Positions 1 to 14,100 of a stretch of DNA of 64,000 nucleotides are shown one piece after another. Both the position numbers and the translations under genes were made by a program. The notes below the pieces were generated by a model, which did no database searches, was not told the DNA's origin, and saw only the letters and a program-made list of their open reading frames with translations. Source of the DNA: Echinarachnius parma (taxonomy: Eukaryota > Echinodermata > Echinoidea > Clypeasteroida > Echinarachniidae). Positions within the stretch are counted from its first letter, which is position 1; each line of letters begins with the position of its first letter. Where the stretch lies: assembly GCA_037951105.1 (NCBI GenBank), contig JBAMJV010002092.1:1-64000 (forward strand), read 5' to 3'.

Positions 1-2336
1 GGTATGAATTAGTAGCTAGTGGCGTTGGAAAGTCATGAAAATAATGTCTGTTTGTAATGTCCGTGACGCTGGAGTTGCCCTATAATATTACAAAAATGTT
101 TAAATTGTAAATGTAATTTAAAGAGATATGAAAGAGGAAGGTTGCATAGATCTGGATCATCATATTACAGGTGAATTGCAAAGTGGCGAATAGCCCATCA
201 TGGGTAAGAATTAAGAGCCATTTCAAGGCAAAATTGATCTGTTATCTTCCTCGGCAAATTGGCAGCTCCTGATTTTTTTCTTCCTTTCAAGTTTTGATGA
301 CATTAAAATCTAATATTTAGTTAGTAAAATTGTAGAAAAATATTTAGTGCCTTGCCAATTTGAACACCAAAATCTTATTTGAAAATGTGATGCATTGTCA
401 ATTTAAGGATTTTCCTATTTGATAACAAGTTATGCCCTCTTTAATACACATCATAACCAAAAAAAATTGGGGGGGGGGGGGGGGGAATAGAGAAGTGTTA
501 CATGTTCTTTCTCAAGTTAAAACACTTCATAGAACAAAATATTCTTGCTCAAATATTGGTCTACCAAACCACAAATATGTGGGCCATTGTCCTTGATGGG
601 TTAGATATGTATTGCAAAATATGTATTAGGGAATGTCTCGGGGTTGCACCAGTTGGCATGTTCCAAAATCCAAGCTAATCAATTCTTTGAAATACTAGTA
701 GGCACCTATTGCGCTATCACCATCTAGAGTTGACACTGTTAAACATGAACAAGAAAACTGCCAAGAGAAAATTTTCAATTGGTTCATGATTGAATTTGGA
801 CATTGAACATGCCAACGCCTTCACCACTAGGCCACAGATACTTTGTGAATGAAGACAGATCCAAATTCAAGTCATTGGATTTTAAATTTTGTATACAATT
901 TTTATTTGCATATATATATAATGTATATGAAGAGCTTTCTTTCAAAAGGCGCTATATCCACTTTTTCAACTTTCTTTGCCCAACTTTGTACACGTGCCTA
1001 TGGGAATATGAAAATGTAACTTTCTATATTTTGATTTTGAATGAGTTATTTGTCGTAAAATGTGGATTCTTAGATAGCTACGTAGCTTATAAATGTAGAT
1101 ATAATGTTAACTCACTTGTTATGGAAAAGGGATTTAGCGCCTTTTGGAACTGAGCTCTTCAATATATTTACATTTACATTTCAATTATATAAAAAAATCA
1201 CCTCAGAAAATAATAAAGATATCAAAATGATATTAACCAAGCTTATTCATCATACTCTCTTATACATGTTGATAACAAGTTTGTGAAAATTGAACATCAT
1301 GATATTACTTTATAAACCTAATATTGGTAAAATTCACATTTTTCCATTTGATTGTACATGTGACCATGCAGACATCCCCACATAATTAAATATTTATAAA
1401 AAAGCAACAGTTTTAGATAATTATTTTTTGTGCTATTTTTTACTCACAGATCTATCAGTTGTCTTATAATAATATGAACATTTAATCAATGATGGCTATT
1501 CATATTTCACAGGATTTAAAAAATGAAATTATGGAGTTGAATTTGTTTTCTTAAAAAGTGCTCTTGTGCAAAGTCACACATGTATGTGACCGATGCCTTT
1601 TCACCTAGCTCTGTCCTTGGGTAACATAATCCTAATAAACCTGAAAAACTCCAACATGTATGAAGTACACATCATTATACCTCCTGTACTTACTAAGTAT
1701 CCTATTTCAAAATGTTATATTTTAGGTCACGTGACCAAGAATGGCAAACTTTTAAATTATATTCTCTTATTATATATTTGCAAATTACCTTGCAAATTTA
1801 AATGTGGGCTTTCAAAAGACAGTGGACAGTAAAAAAGTCCCATACAAATCACAAAAAAGTCCTTGCAATAAAGTTCAGAGCAAAACAATTTTGAGGGGGC
1901 AGTTTTAATCATGGAAACATATGCTATAAACATTAAAACAATTCCTTTTCATTACTGCAAAGTCAGCTAGTAACCCTAGAGACAAGATAAATATTGAATT
2001 CATGAGTTGAGATATATATGGAACATGGTATTATGCAAAATTAGTCAGATATGTGGTAATATAGCTAGGAGTTCTAGGAAACTACTAGGCACAGGGATTT
2101 TTCTCTTTGTATTAAGTCTAAAATGACTGTGTAGTGTACATATAATAGTGTAGACCGGTCTGTATTGAGAGCATTTATTCATGGAGGATTTTGCTATTGA
2201 TAAGTGTGCGCCAAATTGGGCTATGGCATACATGTTTAATACAAACGTGATACATGGTAAAAGTATGTACTAGTGTACTGTTTATTACTCTGTGCAAAAT
2301 AACTCTGAAATATTATAAATCACCTCGTAGGATATA
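1..2336. other. AT-rich non-coding stretch
   Basis: I see no gene here. Short open frames have no recognisable domain and no splice-site logic. A run of G lies near 471-486. If gene A has its signal-peptide exon in this window it should lie between here and 8478, but I could not identify it. Confidence 0.6.
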
Positions 2337-2731
2337 TACCGTATTTGCCGGTGTATAAACTAACCGCACCTGTGTATTAACCGCACCCCCAGCTTTGGGT
2401 TGTCATTGAAGGGTAAAAAACATTTCTATGATAAACCTGTGCTGGGAATGATTGCAACATGATAAAACAATATGTGCTTTCCCCCCTAACTTTGGTAAAC
2501 TTTTAATAAATAAAACAACACAATTCACATACGGTACACTGTTTCTGATTAGATCACAAATCACAACAGAAAAGCCTTCCAAGCCTTTTACTCCACATAC
2601 ACTGATATAATAGCAATATGTGGTATGTTCATGAAACATATTTCTCTATCTCTGTGTATTAACCGCTCCCCCCTTTTTTTGGTTTCTTCTGTCAAGAAAA
2701 AGGTGAGGTTGATACACCAGCAAATACGGTA
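2337..2731. mobile_element. Small inverted-repeat transposon (MITE), CCGTATTTGC ends
   Basis: The left end reads TACCGTATTTGCCGGTGTAT and the right end is its approximate reverse complement (ATACACCAGCAAATACGGTA). TA at both outer edges fits the TA target duplication of Tc1/mariner-type elements. The inside has short runs of GTGTATTAACCGC but no transposase. It resembles the elements at 10447-11190 and 54419-54998, which end in CCGTAAAACTCC. Confidence 0.65.
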
Positions 2732-3603
2732 CACATATTTCAAGTGATCCATTACTTTGTCAAATTCAACTAAAATCACTCTGAGCTTTCACACTTCTCT
2801 TGTACAAATATGGTAACAGAAGATGACATTTAAGATTGTAGTAAAAGTATCTGAATGTGGTTACTTTGAGCTAGGGTCCATGCTTTGAGCAGATGATTTG
2901 GGATAAAATTCTGACATCAGTTTTCACCTTTGTTCAATATTATGTAAACATTGTTCTTTTTCTATGAACACATCACAGTCATGTAATTTAGAAGATTTGA
3001 TTTAAGTCGCAAATAACACTTTTTGACAATCTTATTACAAAGTTCAACATATAATAGGACATCGTACTGTTAATACAACAAAAATCTGAGATATTATTGT
3101 CTATTGTCTTATATCCCTGCTCCCTATGAAAGAGTGAGGTACATGTATGTAGTGTGTGCTCCCTATAAATTTGAAGTATGAATTATTATTGCGCATTGAG
3201 ACTTAATAAATATGATTATTAAATGATATTATCAACAGATATGACTTTACAGACCCTATTACACACATCCGTCAGAAGACATTTATGCCGCACAATTATT
3301 ATAATTACCCCCAATCATTTTCATCAACCCCCAGTTATCTTGTGCACCTTTGTGCACCTCGCAGTGGAGCATACATAGCCATTTTGAGTAATCATATTGG
3401 AACTTTCATCCTTAAAATTGTCGGACATTAGGCAGTTTCAAACTCATGACCCTATGATCGGAAATCATGTGCTGCCGCACCTATCTGATCAAATGCCACT
3501 GTGACATCACCCAATGTACATGAATGTATTATAAGCAGGATAAAAGTTCATCAACTTAGTTTGACTGTTTCACCTTTGGAGGCTCTTCAGTACATGAATG
3601 TAT

Positions 3604-3652
3604 GCATGAAAGTAAAAACAACAATGCATGAAAGTAAAAACAACAATGCATG
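3604..3652. repeat. 22-bp tandem duplication
   Basis: The unit GCATGAAAGTAAAAACAACA plus AT is present twice in perfect tandem, followed by the first five bases of a third copy. Confidence 0.8.
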
Positions 3653-3865
3653 TTATCATATTATTTTCCCTTTATTACATGGATGTGGTATTTTTTGGTG
3701 TAATTTGTACGTCATTGGTTTTGCTTGTTTACTTTATATAATTTGTTATTGGTGATAACCTGTTGTTACGTCATACACATGTTTTCTTTGGGACACAGGA
3801 AGTACATGTATGATGTCAAGTAAAACTTTCATTGTTCTAAAAGTGGTGAAGTGTGATGTCATATG

Positions 3866-4212
3866 ATGTCATGAACATTTTATTTAGAATTTTCAAATAT
3901 GGGCTTCATTTTTAGAAAGAGCATAACAAATAATGTCCAAATACCGAAAATCATAGGAGTAGGTTTCGTATTGGCCGAGTTATGCCCATCCGAATGATTT
4001 TTTTTGTCAATAGGCAATCAGTGTTATAGTGCACTGGTTCAATTTATGAACCAGTGCACTATAACACTGATTGCCCATTGAAGTAAAATTCATTCGGATG
4101 TGCATATATCTCAGCCTTTTATTTTCAATATTTGGACATTATTTGTTATGCTCTTTCTGAAAATGAAGTCCAAATTTGAAAATTCTAAAAAAGTGTTTTT
4201 ACGATGTCATGG
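3866..4212. mobile_element. Long inverted repeat with perfect-like hairpin core
   Basis: About 170 bases on the left match the reverse complement of the right half. The core 4008-4080 is a hairpin with two 34-base arms differing at one position, around a 5-base loop (ATTTA). The outer arms share words such as AAAGAGCATAACAAATAATG and its complement. No coding content is seen. This looks like a foldback or MITE element. A weaker relative is at 55007-55135. Confidence 0.7.
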
Positions 4213-6328
4213 CTACTGTAGTCTATTTGGTCACACAATTGTCAGTCATGAAGCTAGAATTTAATTCTTTACTGAATATTATTCAATCATGTGTGGTAAC
4301 TTGGCGGTAAGCCTAATTGTTAATTATTTTGTTTGTATTACATTTCATTGAGGTTGCACTGGCCAGTTAGCAAGGTAGATATCATTCCAAAATAATCCAA
4401 ATAGTGGAGCTTATACCTGGAATTGCACTGAACACATACAATTATATATCACCATTTATTTTTTATCACAAAGATCAAGTTCATACTTTGAAGTTTGAAC
4501 TATGATAAAGAAAGTACAATAGTTCTAAGCAAAACTATGATCATGATTGATATTTGATATTGCAGACTACAATCATGTTTCGTACATTATACACATTCTT
4601 GAGATGATTATGAGTATGGTCTATTTATTTAGGAAATCTGTTGCATGTATACATAATGCATACATGGGAACTGGATTATGGACCTGTAGTACTTACCTGA
4701 ATACCATTGCCAACTCAAAGTACAATTTCATTTTAAGTTATCTATATTCTCAGTAAAATGAAACCAACATCACATGGAGCTTCCACAATTCTTTTGTACA
4801 TGTTCCTTTTTGTTTGGCTTATATGCCATGGTAACAGAAGAATGAATCAGGTTTCGATTTTTCAAATGTGACCCTAGTTGTGGATAGGCCTATATATATT
4901 ATTAAGATTGTATTTGAAAGTGTCTATGGACACTTTCGACCGTATAGTCAAATCAGTTTCCGAATTTGGACACTTTATCGTCCATAATATCCAAATTAAA
5001 ATACTTTGCGCTAACAATGGGGGTATTATCGGACATCGATTTTCACTATTTCACTGGGTAAACATTATTTTACTTTGAAAATTTCACATATTCTCACAAA
5101 ACTTAAAAGGAAATCGGTATACAATTGAAGTATCAAATAATATTGTGGGGAAAAGATATAAAGTTTATTGGATCACTTTATTTTCAATTTTTTATTTTTA
5201 TCAACTAATACAAATAAATCCAGATCAAAATAAGTTTACAACTTATAATTATATATATATAATAACTAATGGTTGGAAATGTAATCATCAACTATCGCAA
5301 AGCTGCAAATCATATTTTTTCCCCTTCTTTTTTTAGCCCAGGTGGGCCAGTAAAAAAATCATTCTCAATTTTCGGTGTCTCAAAACTAGCCATTTCTGAA
5401 CAGAAATAAAATTAAAAAAACATTAATTAATGTTCTGTTTTGAAAATGATCAAACCAAAACTTTACTTTCCCTGTAACAAAAAACATGCTCTCAGAACTA
5501 TCTCTGATAAAGCAAGCACACACAAAGTATACTATATGTTCAGTACGGCATACATTGTGGTTGCCTTAATAATACACTGAATCAGTCCCCATACACATTA
5601 GTACTAACTGCACGATTCTGTCATTGATATTATCTTTGAAGTTTGAACTATTGTTAGTATTGACTATTGTCAAAGCATATTATAAAAAAATCAGATCGAT
5701 ATTAAACAAAGTTTGTGCATTGAACTATGCTATTTAGCTAGAATTGGTCCATGGTTGTATATAACTACAAGAGGTGGATATCAGTTTATAATGCTCACAT
5801 GGTGTGCAAGATATACTGTAGTAATTTCAACTTCGCATTGACAATACAAATTATGCCGTATGAATACCGCCATGTTTATGTAAATCACATATTACATCCC
5901 CATGATCAATATGAACTGTCATAATATTGTACAGTCTAAGTTCTGCAAAATGTCACCACCTATTAGTATGTAATAGGTATGCATACAAAATTAAAAACTA
6001 ATAATACTTGGATTCAGAATGTATATAACATTAAATGTATGTGGTGCAGACCACATTCATTAGCCAAAAAAAAATGAAAATTTGTTTATTATTATTATTA
6101 TTTTATTCGGCATCAAATACATTGACATCAAAACAAAACAGTAAGTTACAGAATTATGCAATACTATCACATACATACACCTACATCTCATCGTCAGCTG
6201 CACTAGGGCAAGTCGCCCGGTTATGGAAAAGGTTAAGTTAATTAAGTAGTCTGCAGACCTTCCTCCCCTTACCTGACCGTAGCTGACAACATGAGAATAA
6301 TTTCTTTAGCGCTTAATTTTAAAAGTTA
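4213..6328. other. AT-rich non-coding stretch
   Basis: No gene and no clear transposon is visible. The open frame at 6074-6150 starts with a Leu-rich run encoded by an ATT microsatellite and ends at a GTAAGT. It is discussed under rejected items. Confidence 0.5.
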
Positions 6329-6617
6329 AAGTTAAAGTCTTTCCCGTACCAATGTTGGCACATAGGCGGCGCCTATCTCCGTTTCAATAGCCCTAGGCCA
6401 CACGTCTTCTAAATGTAGCGAAAGTTACAGAAGGGGGCTAGTCCTCTGGTAACTCATGTGATTAACTTTCCCTTTTCCATTCTATAAATGCCGAGTGTCT
6501 GGCTAGAAGGCAGAAGGTACCATTTTTAAAGTCTTTGGTATGACCCGGTCTGGGTTCGAACCCGGGACTTCCCGTGCATGAGGCGGACACTCTAACCGCT
6601 AAGCCACCATGCTCGGT
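6329..6617 (-). mobile_element. tRNA-derived SINE
   Basis: On the minus strand the head carries an RNA polymerase III A box (TGGCTTAGCGG) and, about 40 bases on, a B box (GGTTCGAACCC). An unrelated body follows, ending near an AAGTTAAAGTTAAAG repeat. The flanks of the tRNA-like part do not pair as an acceptor stem, so this is a SINE head and not a functional tRNA gene. Confidence 0.75.
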
Positions 6618-6648
6618 GCTTAATTTTAAAGACAATTTATAAAATTGA

Positions 6649-7197
6649 TTAAAGGGGTATTTCAGTTTTGGTAGAGGGGGCGCTGCACATCACAATTTTG
6701 TTGTGAGGTAATGAAAAACTGAGTGTCAAATTTGAGAGAACGTATGCAATTTTAATGGCAGAATAAACTTTATTTGGTCAAAATCGGTCCAGAAATGGCT
6801 GAAATATGAATAAATATATCTGATCTTATAATTATTTGGGGCCCAAATAATTAGATGAATTTTTCAAAAAAATTTTAAAAATGCATACGCTTTTTCAAAA
6901 ATGTTCAAAAGCTTTTTTTAAATAGTTGTTGATCACTCTATTTAATCATGATTTCAATAAAACATCACATGCATAATTTAGTATGAAAAATGGTTAAAAC
7001 CAATGCCTTTTTTAATAGAGAGCGCCCTCTTGTGTTTTAATGGTTCTTTTTTAATGATAATGGGCTTTTTACTTAGTCGTTTGTAATTTTGTATGTACCT
7101 TTCGAGCATGGTGGAGTTATAACTGTTAGTTTATAATGTTACTGTCCAGGTTTGGTTACTAAAGTTCAGCCTTACCAAAACTGTACTACCCCTTTAA
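6649..7197 (+). mobile_element. TTAA-flanked MITE, family 1 (full copy)
   Basis: This is a 549-bp element with inverted ends of about 25 bp. The left begins TTAAAGGGGTATTTCAG and the right end is the complement of TTAAAGGGGTAGTACAG. Both ends start in TTAA, as for elements that target TTAA. Internal marker words are GCAGAATAAACTTTATTTGG and CATGGTGGAGTTATAAC. Other copies lie at 12309-12772, 12828-13190 and 44003-44975. No transposase is encoded. Confidence 0.85.
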
Positions 7198-7339
7198 CTG
7201 ACAATGTTTACATAAAATTACTGACTACAATAATTAAACAATCTTAACTTGAAAATGGAAACCAATTTACGTAAAAGAACCAACAGAAATGCAATCATAA
7301 AGGGGGATATTTCATCATCAAAAGAATCTAAAATATCTA

Positions 7340-7549
7340 ATATATTTTGTGTGTGAGAAAAAGGTATATATTGCTGAATGCTGCAACTGACAGCAAGCTC
7401 TTATCATGCCCTAAACCATGTGTTAAATAGTACACATTCAACATGACTACAGGGTGTCCAAATTTTTGTTGTTGCTGTACCTGTGTATAAGACGCACCCC
7501 CCCACTTTGAAAATTTTCCGACAGAAAAAAAAGTGCGTCTTATACGGTA
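7340..7549 (-). mobile_element. Partial copy of the CCGTAAAACTCC element
   Basis: This is the reverse complement of the left third of the element at 10447-11190, including the GTGTATAAGACGCAC / GTGCGTCTTATAC hairpin end and the word CATGCCCTAAACCATGTG. It ends at TACGGTA and lacks the other end. Confidence 0.75.
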
Positions 7550-8477
7550 CTAAATGACAATCATCAAGAAGAATATTATGATTGTAAATTTCATCTACCA
7601 AAGTTCGAAACAAGGAAACATTTGAAGCCAATTCCTATATAAATTTGTATTGGTTGCCCAATTACCAAACTAGACAATTTATCAAATTTTACTTGCCTGA
7701 CCCCAATTTTTACTTGCCCCGGGTAAGGGGGCAAGTGCTAGTGTCAAGCCCTGGCTAATTATAGAAGTGCTCAAAATTTATTTATTTATTTTTTTTTTTT
7801 TATTCGTATTTTATTTCCACATTTTCAAAACAAACAGTAAACAACATAATGGGATCAATATTTCAAGCGATATATGTAACAAAATGGTTGTTTAACATAG
7901 GATATACAATTAATACATATATGCTGATCAAAGTAGTAATTAATAACATATAAATGCATACAGATTATGAAATAAATTTCGATGAAAATGTGGAGGAGCC
8001 AATCTTGGAAGCAAGGCTTGTGATTTGAAAGGCCCCTGAAATGGTTAAGCAATACTACGATTAAAAATATAACAAATGTATAATGAATGACATGCTATTT
8101 AATTACGTATAATTATATACTGAATATATTAGCACAGGCCCGCTGGCCCAGGGCTAATAAAGATCGGTTTCAGGCCACCAACATTTGAATAATTCATATT
8201 TTATTTGATGAATGGACATTGGACAACCCAGTTTATGTATTTCTTTTTTAAAATACATGTTGAATAATGTTTTCTTTGTTTTTAGACCACCAGATTAGGA
8301 GTCCAATATAATTTCACAAGTTTTAGTTTTACATTTGCCTGACTGACAGAGCTACAAAGAATACAAATTACCTCTGACATTGATTTAAAATTAAATACTC
8401 ATAAAACTAATTTTTACTGTTCTTATTTGATACATTTTTCTATTAGTTAATTTTGATTTGTTTTAATTTAATTTAAG
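7550..8477. other. AT-rich non-coding stretch before gene A
   Basis: A T-rich tract lies at 7782-7802. Nothing coding is seen until the acceptor TTTAATTTAAG at 8477. This is presumably intron sequence of gene A, because the first recognised exon starts in phase 0 without a methionine. Confidence 0.5.
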
Positions 8478-8632
8478 GCCGTTGACTTTGCAACTTGTGA
8501 GCTTGACATCACTGATGCTGCTGAGCCTTATGACGAGGAGTGTGAAAATGGGGCTACCGGCTTGATGCCCTGTAACCCTGGGCAACTGAAGGTCAAAGAA
8601 TGCATCACGACCAGCGATGACCTCTTCCGGAT
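8478..8632 (+). CDS. Gene A exon: first cysteine-rich segment
   Basis: The acceptor is TTTAAG and the donor CGGAT|GTAAGT. The exon starts in phase 0 and ends in phase 2. It encodes about 51 residues with cysteines at residues 7, 22, 32 and 42, a spacing typical of a short TNFR cysteine-rich repeat. The counterpart exon in gene B (34679-34800) has the same 0-to-2 phases and four cysteines at similar spacing. There is no methionine start or signal peptide, so at least one exon lies further left. Confidence 0.85.
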
Positions 8633-11098
8633 GTAAGTATACTGACTCTACTTTCTTTCACAGTCTATAAAACATTAATGGTTGGAGTTATGAAATTATG
8701 TACTGACTTATAATGAGAAGCCTGAACTAGAAAAATGTTTGGTTAATGTTTTGCTCGCCATGGGAGGCAGGAAAACTGGAAAAGACAAGAATTTGTGGGT
8801 GTGTGTGTGTGTGGGGGGGGGGGGGGGAAGAGGCAATCTTCAATGCTCTCAATCCCTATCGGTTATGCTGTTGTGAATAAGCGTTTAGTTTAATTTAATC
8901 GTTTTCATGGGATTCTTGCATTTCCAAAAGTGGACTAATAAACGATTACCTTCTAATCAACTTTCATCCTCAACAGATATGACCCATGCATGGTTATGGC
9001 TATCAAGTGGATTGTTTAACATCTGAACACTTTAATCATAAATATCTTTTTAGCGATAGGGAAATTTGTAAAACAGAAAAAAAAGGCATGAGGGAACCAC
9101 TAGAATTCCAATTGTATTTTGAGGATTTGGACAATGTTACTAAGTCCCTTTAAACTCAGCAATGAGAATAATTACTGGCACTCTCTCACATACTGTATGA
9201 GGGAATCGCTAGAATTCCGATAGGTTTTTTGAGGATTTGGACAATACTAGATCCCTTTAATGTCATACCGGACTGAGCTTTCCACTTCTAAGTAGCATTT
9301 ATCTGTTATCAGATATATTAGGGGATCTTGTTTCCAAAAGTTGGAGAAAGAGTATATACCCTTATGATAAAATTTAATCCTCAACAGATGTGACCCGTGC
9401 CCTCAAAAGTTCTTCCAGAGCACCTACAACCGCTGCACCCTGTGCCACCCCTGCTCCGAGTGCGGCCCCAACGAACGGATCAGCCAGGACTGCACGGACG
9501 AAACGGACACCGTCTGCGAGAACATCGTTCCGGATCCTCCTGCTGCACCCACCACCACTGTCCCTTCACTCGGAACATCAACTCCTGCTGTCCCTACTCC
9601 AAGGCCAATTGACCCAACTCAACAGACAACTCGTGGGGATGATGCAACACCCGTCACAACCGTTCGCCCGGACACAACTCAACCAGAAGTCCCTCCGATA
9701 GTGACTTTTGAGGCAACAACTGAACCAGCGACAAATGCATCCATAGGCGTCGGTTTACAATCAAGCCCCAACTCAAGTATGTATATATATGCACTAAGGC
9801 CCGGCGCAGACAGAGCCGACTCGACCCGGTCTGACTGGTTTTCAGTCAGGCTAGAGTCAGATTCGCTCAGTCGGAGCCAATCCATTATGTTGATTCGGCC
9901 TCGAATGACCTCCATCTGGCTCTTGACTGGCAAAACCGGTTAATCAGGCTAAAAACCAGTCGGATCGGGTCGAGTCGGCTCTGTCTGCGCCGGGCTTTAG
10001 ACTAAAAAAAAAATGTTTTATTTGTATTAACATGTAAAGGTTCATGCCTCCATTGAAGCAATATTAAATTCAGTAAATGACCAACAATGAATTGTCGGTG
10101 GGGCAGGGCGTTAAGTTACTTTTCTTCTTCGAAGTTGACCATGTTTACAATGTGGGAGCTTTGTTGGAACCCAGTAAAGCTCTCTTAGTCTCTTTTATGT
10201 TGTATAAATATTTCCAAAATTGTAAATAATGACGGTGTTCTCTACAAACTTTGCATCACATAGGTAGAGAGGTCTCCGACCTACAAGATGGAATGCAGTT
10301 CTAACTCGATTTAGAAAAAAATAGACTTAACGCCCTTCTCACTCCCACCCAAAGAAATTGTCTATAGTCACTGTTTCATGTATGCATGCAACTTCTACAA
10401 TGTTTTGTATGTGCTAATGAAACTGTGTGATAAAACTGTTTTGTAATACCGTAAAACTCCGTGTATAAGACGCACTTTTTTTCCGTCGGAAAAATTTCAA
10501 AGTGGGGGGTGCGTCTTATACACAGGTATAGCAAAACAAAAAATAAATAAAAACAATTTTGTTTTTGTTTTTTGGGACACCCTGTAGTCATGTTGAATGT
10601 GTATACACATGGTTTAGGGCATGACAAGAGCTTGCTGTCAGTTGTAGCATTCAGCAACATATACCTTTTTCTCACACAAAAAATATTGGTTACAGATGTA
10701 AAAATTGCAAGTTTATTGAGCAGTAATTCTGCTGCTAATGAATATTCATACATTCGTGAGCAGCAGTACTAATTAAATATGCAATTTTCTAACCAGTGGT
10801 TATAAATTTTGCTCATAATTAAAAATAGTTGTTAGTAAATTTAGAAGTATTTAGTGAGTATTGGTGCTCATGAATATTCATGAATATGAATATTTATGAG
10901 CACCAGTGTTACTGCTCAATAAATGTGCAATTTGTGTACTAACCACTATTTTTATGTGAGAAAATGATGTTGATGAATGCTACATTCAACATTAAGCTAT
11001 TGGCATGCCCTAGACCAGTGCTATAAGCATTCCAACAGCACTTCAGGGTCTTTTTAAAAAAAAATACAGGGTGTCCAAAAAACAAAAAAAACAAAAAA

Positions 11099-11133
<35 letters not shown>

Positions 11134-14100
11134 CGAAAGTTGGGGGTGCGTTTTATACACGGAGCGTCTTATACACGGAGTTTTACGGTAATTTGTTTGT
11201 GAGACTATATTCAAAGCATAACTGTTCTGGTACTCCATATCATTACACCAAAGTACACAGTTTGCATCGACGTGGACGTGGTGTAGCAGAAATGGTAGAG
11301 TGAGCGCGTTCCAGTCCTAAGTTTGAATCCAGTTTACATGTATGCCCAATACGTTTTTCCTTTAGCAACACAATTCAATTGCTGCACTCAAGGTGTATAA
11401 ATGGGGACCCTGTAGGAGGTGAAAGCCTTTATGTGAATGATCTTCTCAATGCCCATGAGTCACTCGGATTTGAATGTTCCCCAGGGAGTGTGGATGCGTG
11501 TGGGCTGGTATTGTATCCCATGAGGGGGTAATAATAGTGTAATGATATTATAGCATATGAGGCGCTATATGTGACCTTACACCACAAAACGACCGTTATG
11601 TCGCGGATATAGTTCCTCTGTTATTAGCTTAAATAGTCAAATTTTATTAAAAATATTGAATTCAGGATTTCCTGAATGAAGGTACCTTAATCTACCTTCA
11701 GTAACACTTTGATTGTCAGAAATCATGTTTAAATATATTTTTTCATCGAATACAAATTAACAGAAATACAGCACTTGAATGGATGCTGATCTTTGAAGTG
11801 GCCCGTTTCTCCCTTATCTTTAATTTATTTATTAAATATATATAAATATTTTCCAAATCTTTGGCGCTCTTTTTCTGAGGGTTTACCTGGTCTGAATATG
11901 ACAAAATATACCATTTTAAAGATAATGAATTCAGCTGTAATGTCATGTTAAAATTAGCATAATCATTTTCCCAGACTTATCGGTCGTTTTGTAGTGTAAG
12001 GTCACATATATTGTGCTTATAAGAAAAAATATTTTCTTTATCCCTTTTGTGGTCTTTTAAGACACATTTGACTGTAAATTGTCATTCTTGAAATCTTCAA
12101 CCTTATTCCTTTCATGCATTTAGATGCCTACATAATACCTCTTGTGATACTGTTTTGCGTGGTCCCATGGTTTCTTCTTGTTTGGCTGGCATTGAAATAC
12201 AAGGTGTTGAAGAAAAAGTACCGCAAGTTGAAGTGTAAGTACTCGGATCAATATTATTTTTAATCTGAATATGACAAATGACTCAAATTCTGGAAAATCG
12301 AAGGCACGTGTCGAATTTGAGAGAACATGCAATTTTAATGGCAGAATAAACTTTATTTGGTCAAAATCGGTCCAGAAACGGCTGAAATATCAATAAATAT
12401 ATTTGATCTTATAATTATTTGGGGCCCAAATAATTAGATGATTTTTCAAAAAATAAAAAAAATGCTTACAATTTTTCAAAAATTTTCAAAAGTATTTTTA
12501 AATAGTTGTTGATGATCTATCTACTTAATCATTATTTCAATAGAACATCACATGCATTATTTTGTATGAAAAATGGTTGAAAACAATGCCCTTTTAAAGC
12601 GCCCTCTTGTGTTTTAATGGCTCTTTTTGAATGATAACAGGCTTTTTACTTAGTCGTTTGTAATTTTGTATACCTTTCGAGCATGGTGGAGTAATAACCA
12701 TTAGTTTATAATGTTACTGTCCAGGTTTGGTTACTAAAGTTCAGCCTTACCAAAACTGTACTACCCCTTTAAAAGTACTGGTTCATTGAGACAAGTAATT
12801 TTGGAAAATACTTGCTCAATTTGTACGTTAAAGGGATAGTACAGTTCTAGTCATCTGGAATTTGAGTAACCAAAACTTACACCATATCATTACAAACTAA
12901 TAATTTAACTCCACCATGCCCGAAAGGTAGAAAAAAAAAAGCAGTCATTAAAACCCAAGAGGGCACTCGCTAAAACATATTTGTTTCAACCATTTCTTAT
13001 GTGAAAAATTGTGAATGTGATATTTTGTTTAAATATTGATTAGATATAGAAATCATCAACAATTATTTAACATCCCCTTTGGTATATTTTTGAAAAAATT
13101 AAGGCGTTATATTAATATTTTTCTTAAATTATCAAATATGTGGGTCCCACAGTTATTCCAATCAGATATATTTATTGATATTTCTGCTCTTTTCCTACAC
13201 ACCAAGTGAAAATCAGAAATAAGAATGACATACAAAATCAGCATTTTTTGTCTGCTTTATATCTACAATACTTGGTAACATGGTCAATTTAAGAATTGCG
13301 TGAGTGTTCATTTCAGAGGTATAATATTAGTAGAGTGATGATGCAACTATGTTTTTCCTTTTCAATTTTTACACAGCTAATGCCATTCTGATGTATGATG
13401 TTATACAAGAACATCAGGGAGACAAACAACCGCAACAGAGAGATGAAGAAGCTGGCAATTCACCATTGAGCGCAGAAGCACAGGATCAAAACGTTCACAT
13501 ATGCGAACAGGAGGAGAACGCTGTCATTGATCGGCCCGATGATGAGCACTCCAGCGCAGACGGCGATCGCAGAACAAGCAGAGGGTTCGTGGTCGATGAT
13601 GTCGTCAAGGATGCCAGCAGGGTAGCTGATGGCCCTCCGGAAGAGGACCACCGAGATGAGGCAACGCAAGAAATGAATTCTTTCAAGGTGGAGGCAGAGG
13701 TTTATCAGCCCTGTGAGAAAATCCCTGCATCGTCTGATGCAACACCATATGCTGATGGTGCTGATGGTGGGGACAACCACAACCCACCGACAGGATCCCA
13801 AGAGAATAGCCAGGAAGGGGAACAAACATCTCCTAAACAGGAGAGTCAATCGATGGCAGAATGCAATGGCAACCAGTCACTGGAAGAAGTGCCTGCATCT
13901 GATGGTCCACCTTCACACAACTCAGAACAGCTCCCACATATACACAACTCAGAGGAACCTTTAATCAAGAAGCACGATTCCCCTCCCTCTGATAGAGCCA
14001 GCCAGTCCCGTAAGCGCCCTAGGTCGTCGGGAAGTTGCTCCAACAGTGCAGGAGATAATCACCCTACTGCGGAGAAGTCAGCATCTGATCATTCGCTTCC

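Noticed and set aside
803-1153. 116-codon plus-strand frame
   Set aside because: Composition follows the AT-rich background, there is no domain, and it overlaps another frame of similar quality.
6035-6241. Open frame with an MKICLLLLLF start followed by a GTAAGT, as a possible signal-peptide exon of gene A
   Set aside because: The Leu run is made by an ATT microsatellite. The donor would leave phase 1, while the first recognised gene A exon begins in phase 0. No joining exon was found.
6541-6617. tRNA gene on the minus strand
   Set aside because: A and B boxes are present, but the acceptor stem does not pair and the sequence runs into a SINE body.
10376-10753. 125-codon minus-strand frame (and the similar one at 54327-54548)
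   Set aside because: It lies across the end of a TA-flanked transposable element. The similar peptide in both places is only the element's terminal repeat.
13460-13849. 129-codon minus-strand frame inside the gene A linker exon
   Set aside because: It is a shadow of the coding strand. Phases and splice sites support only the plus-strand reading.
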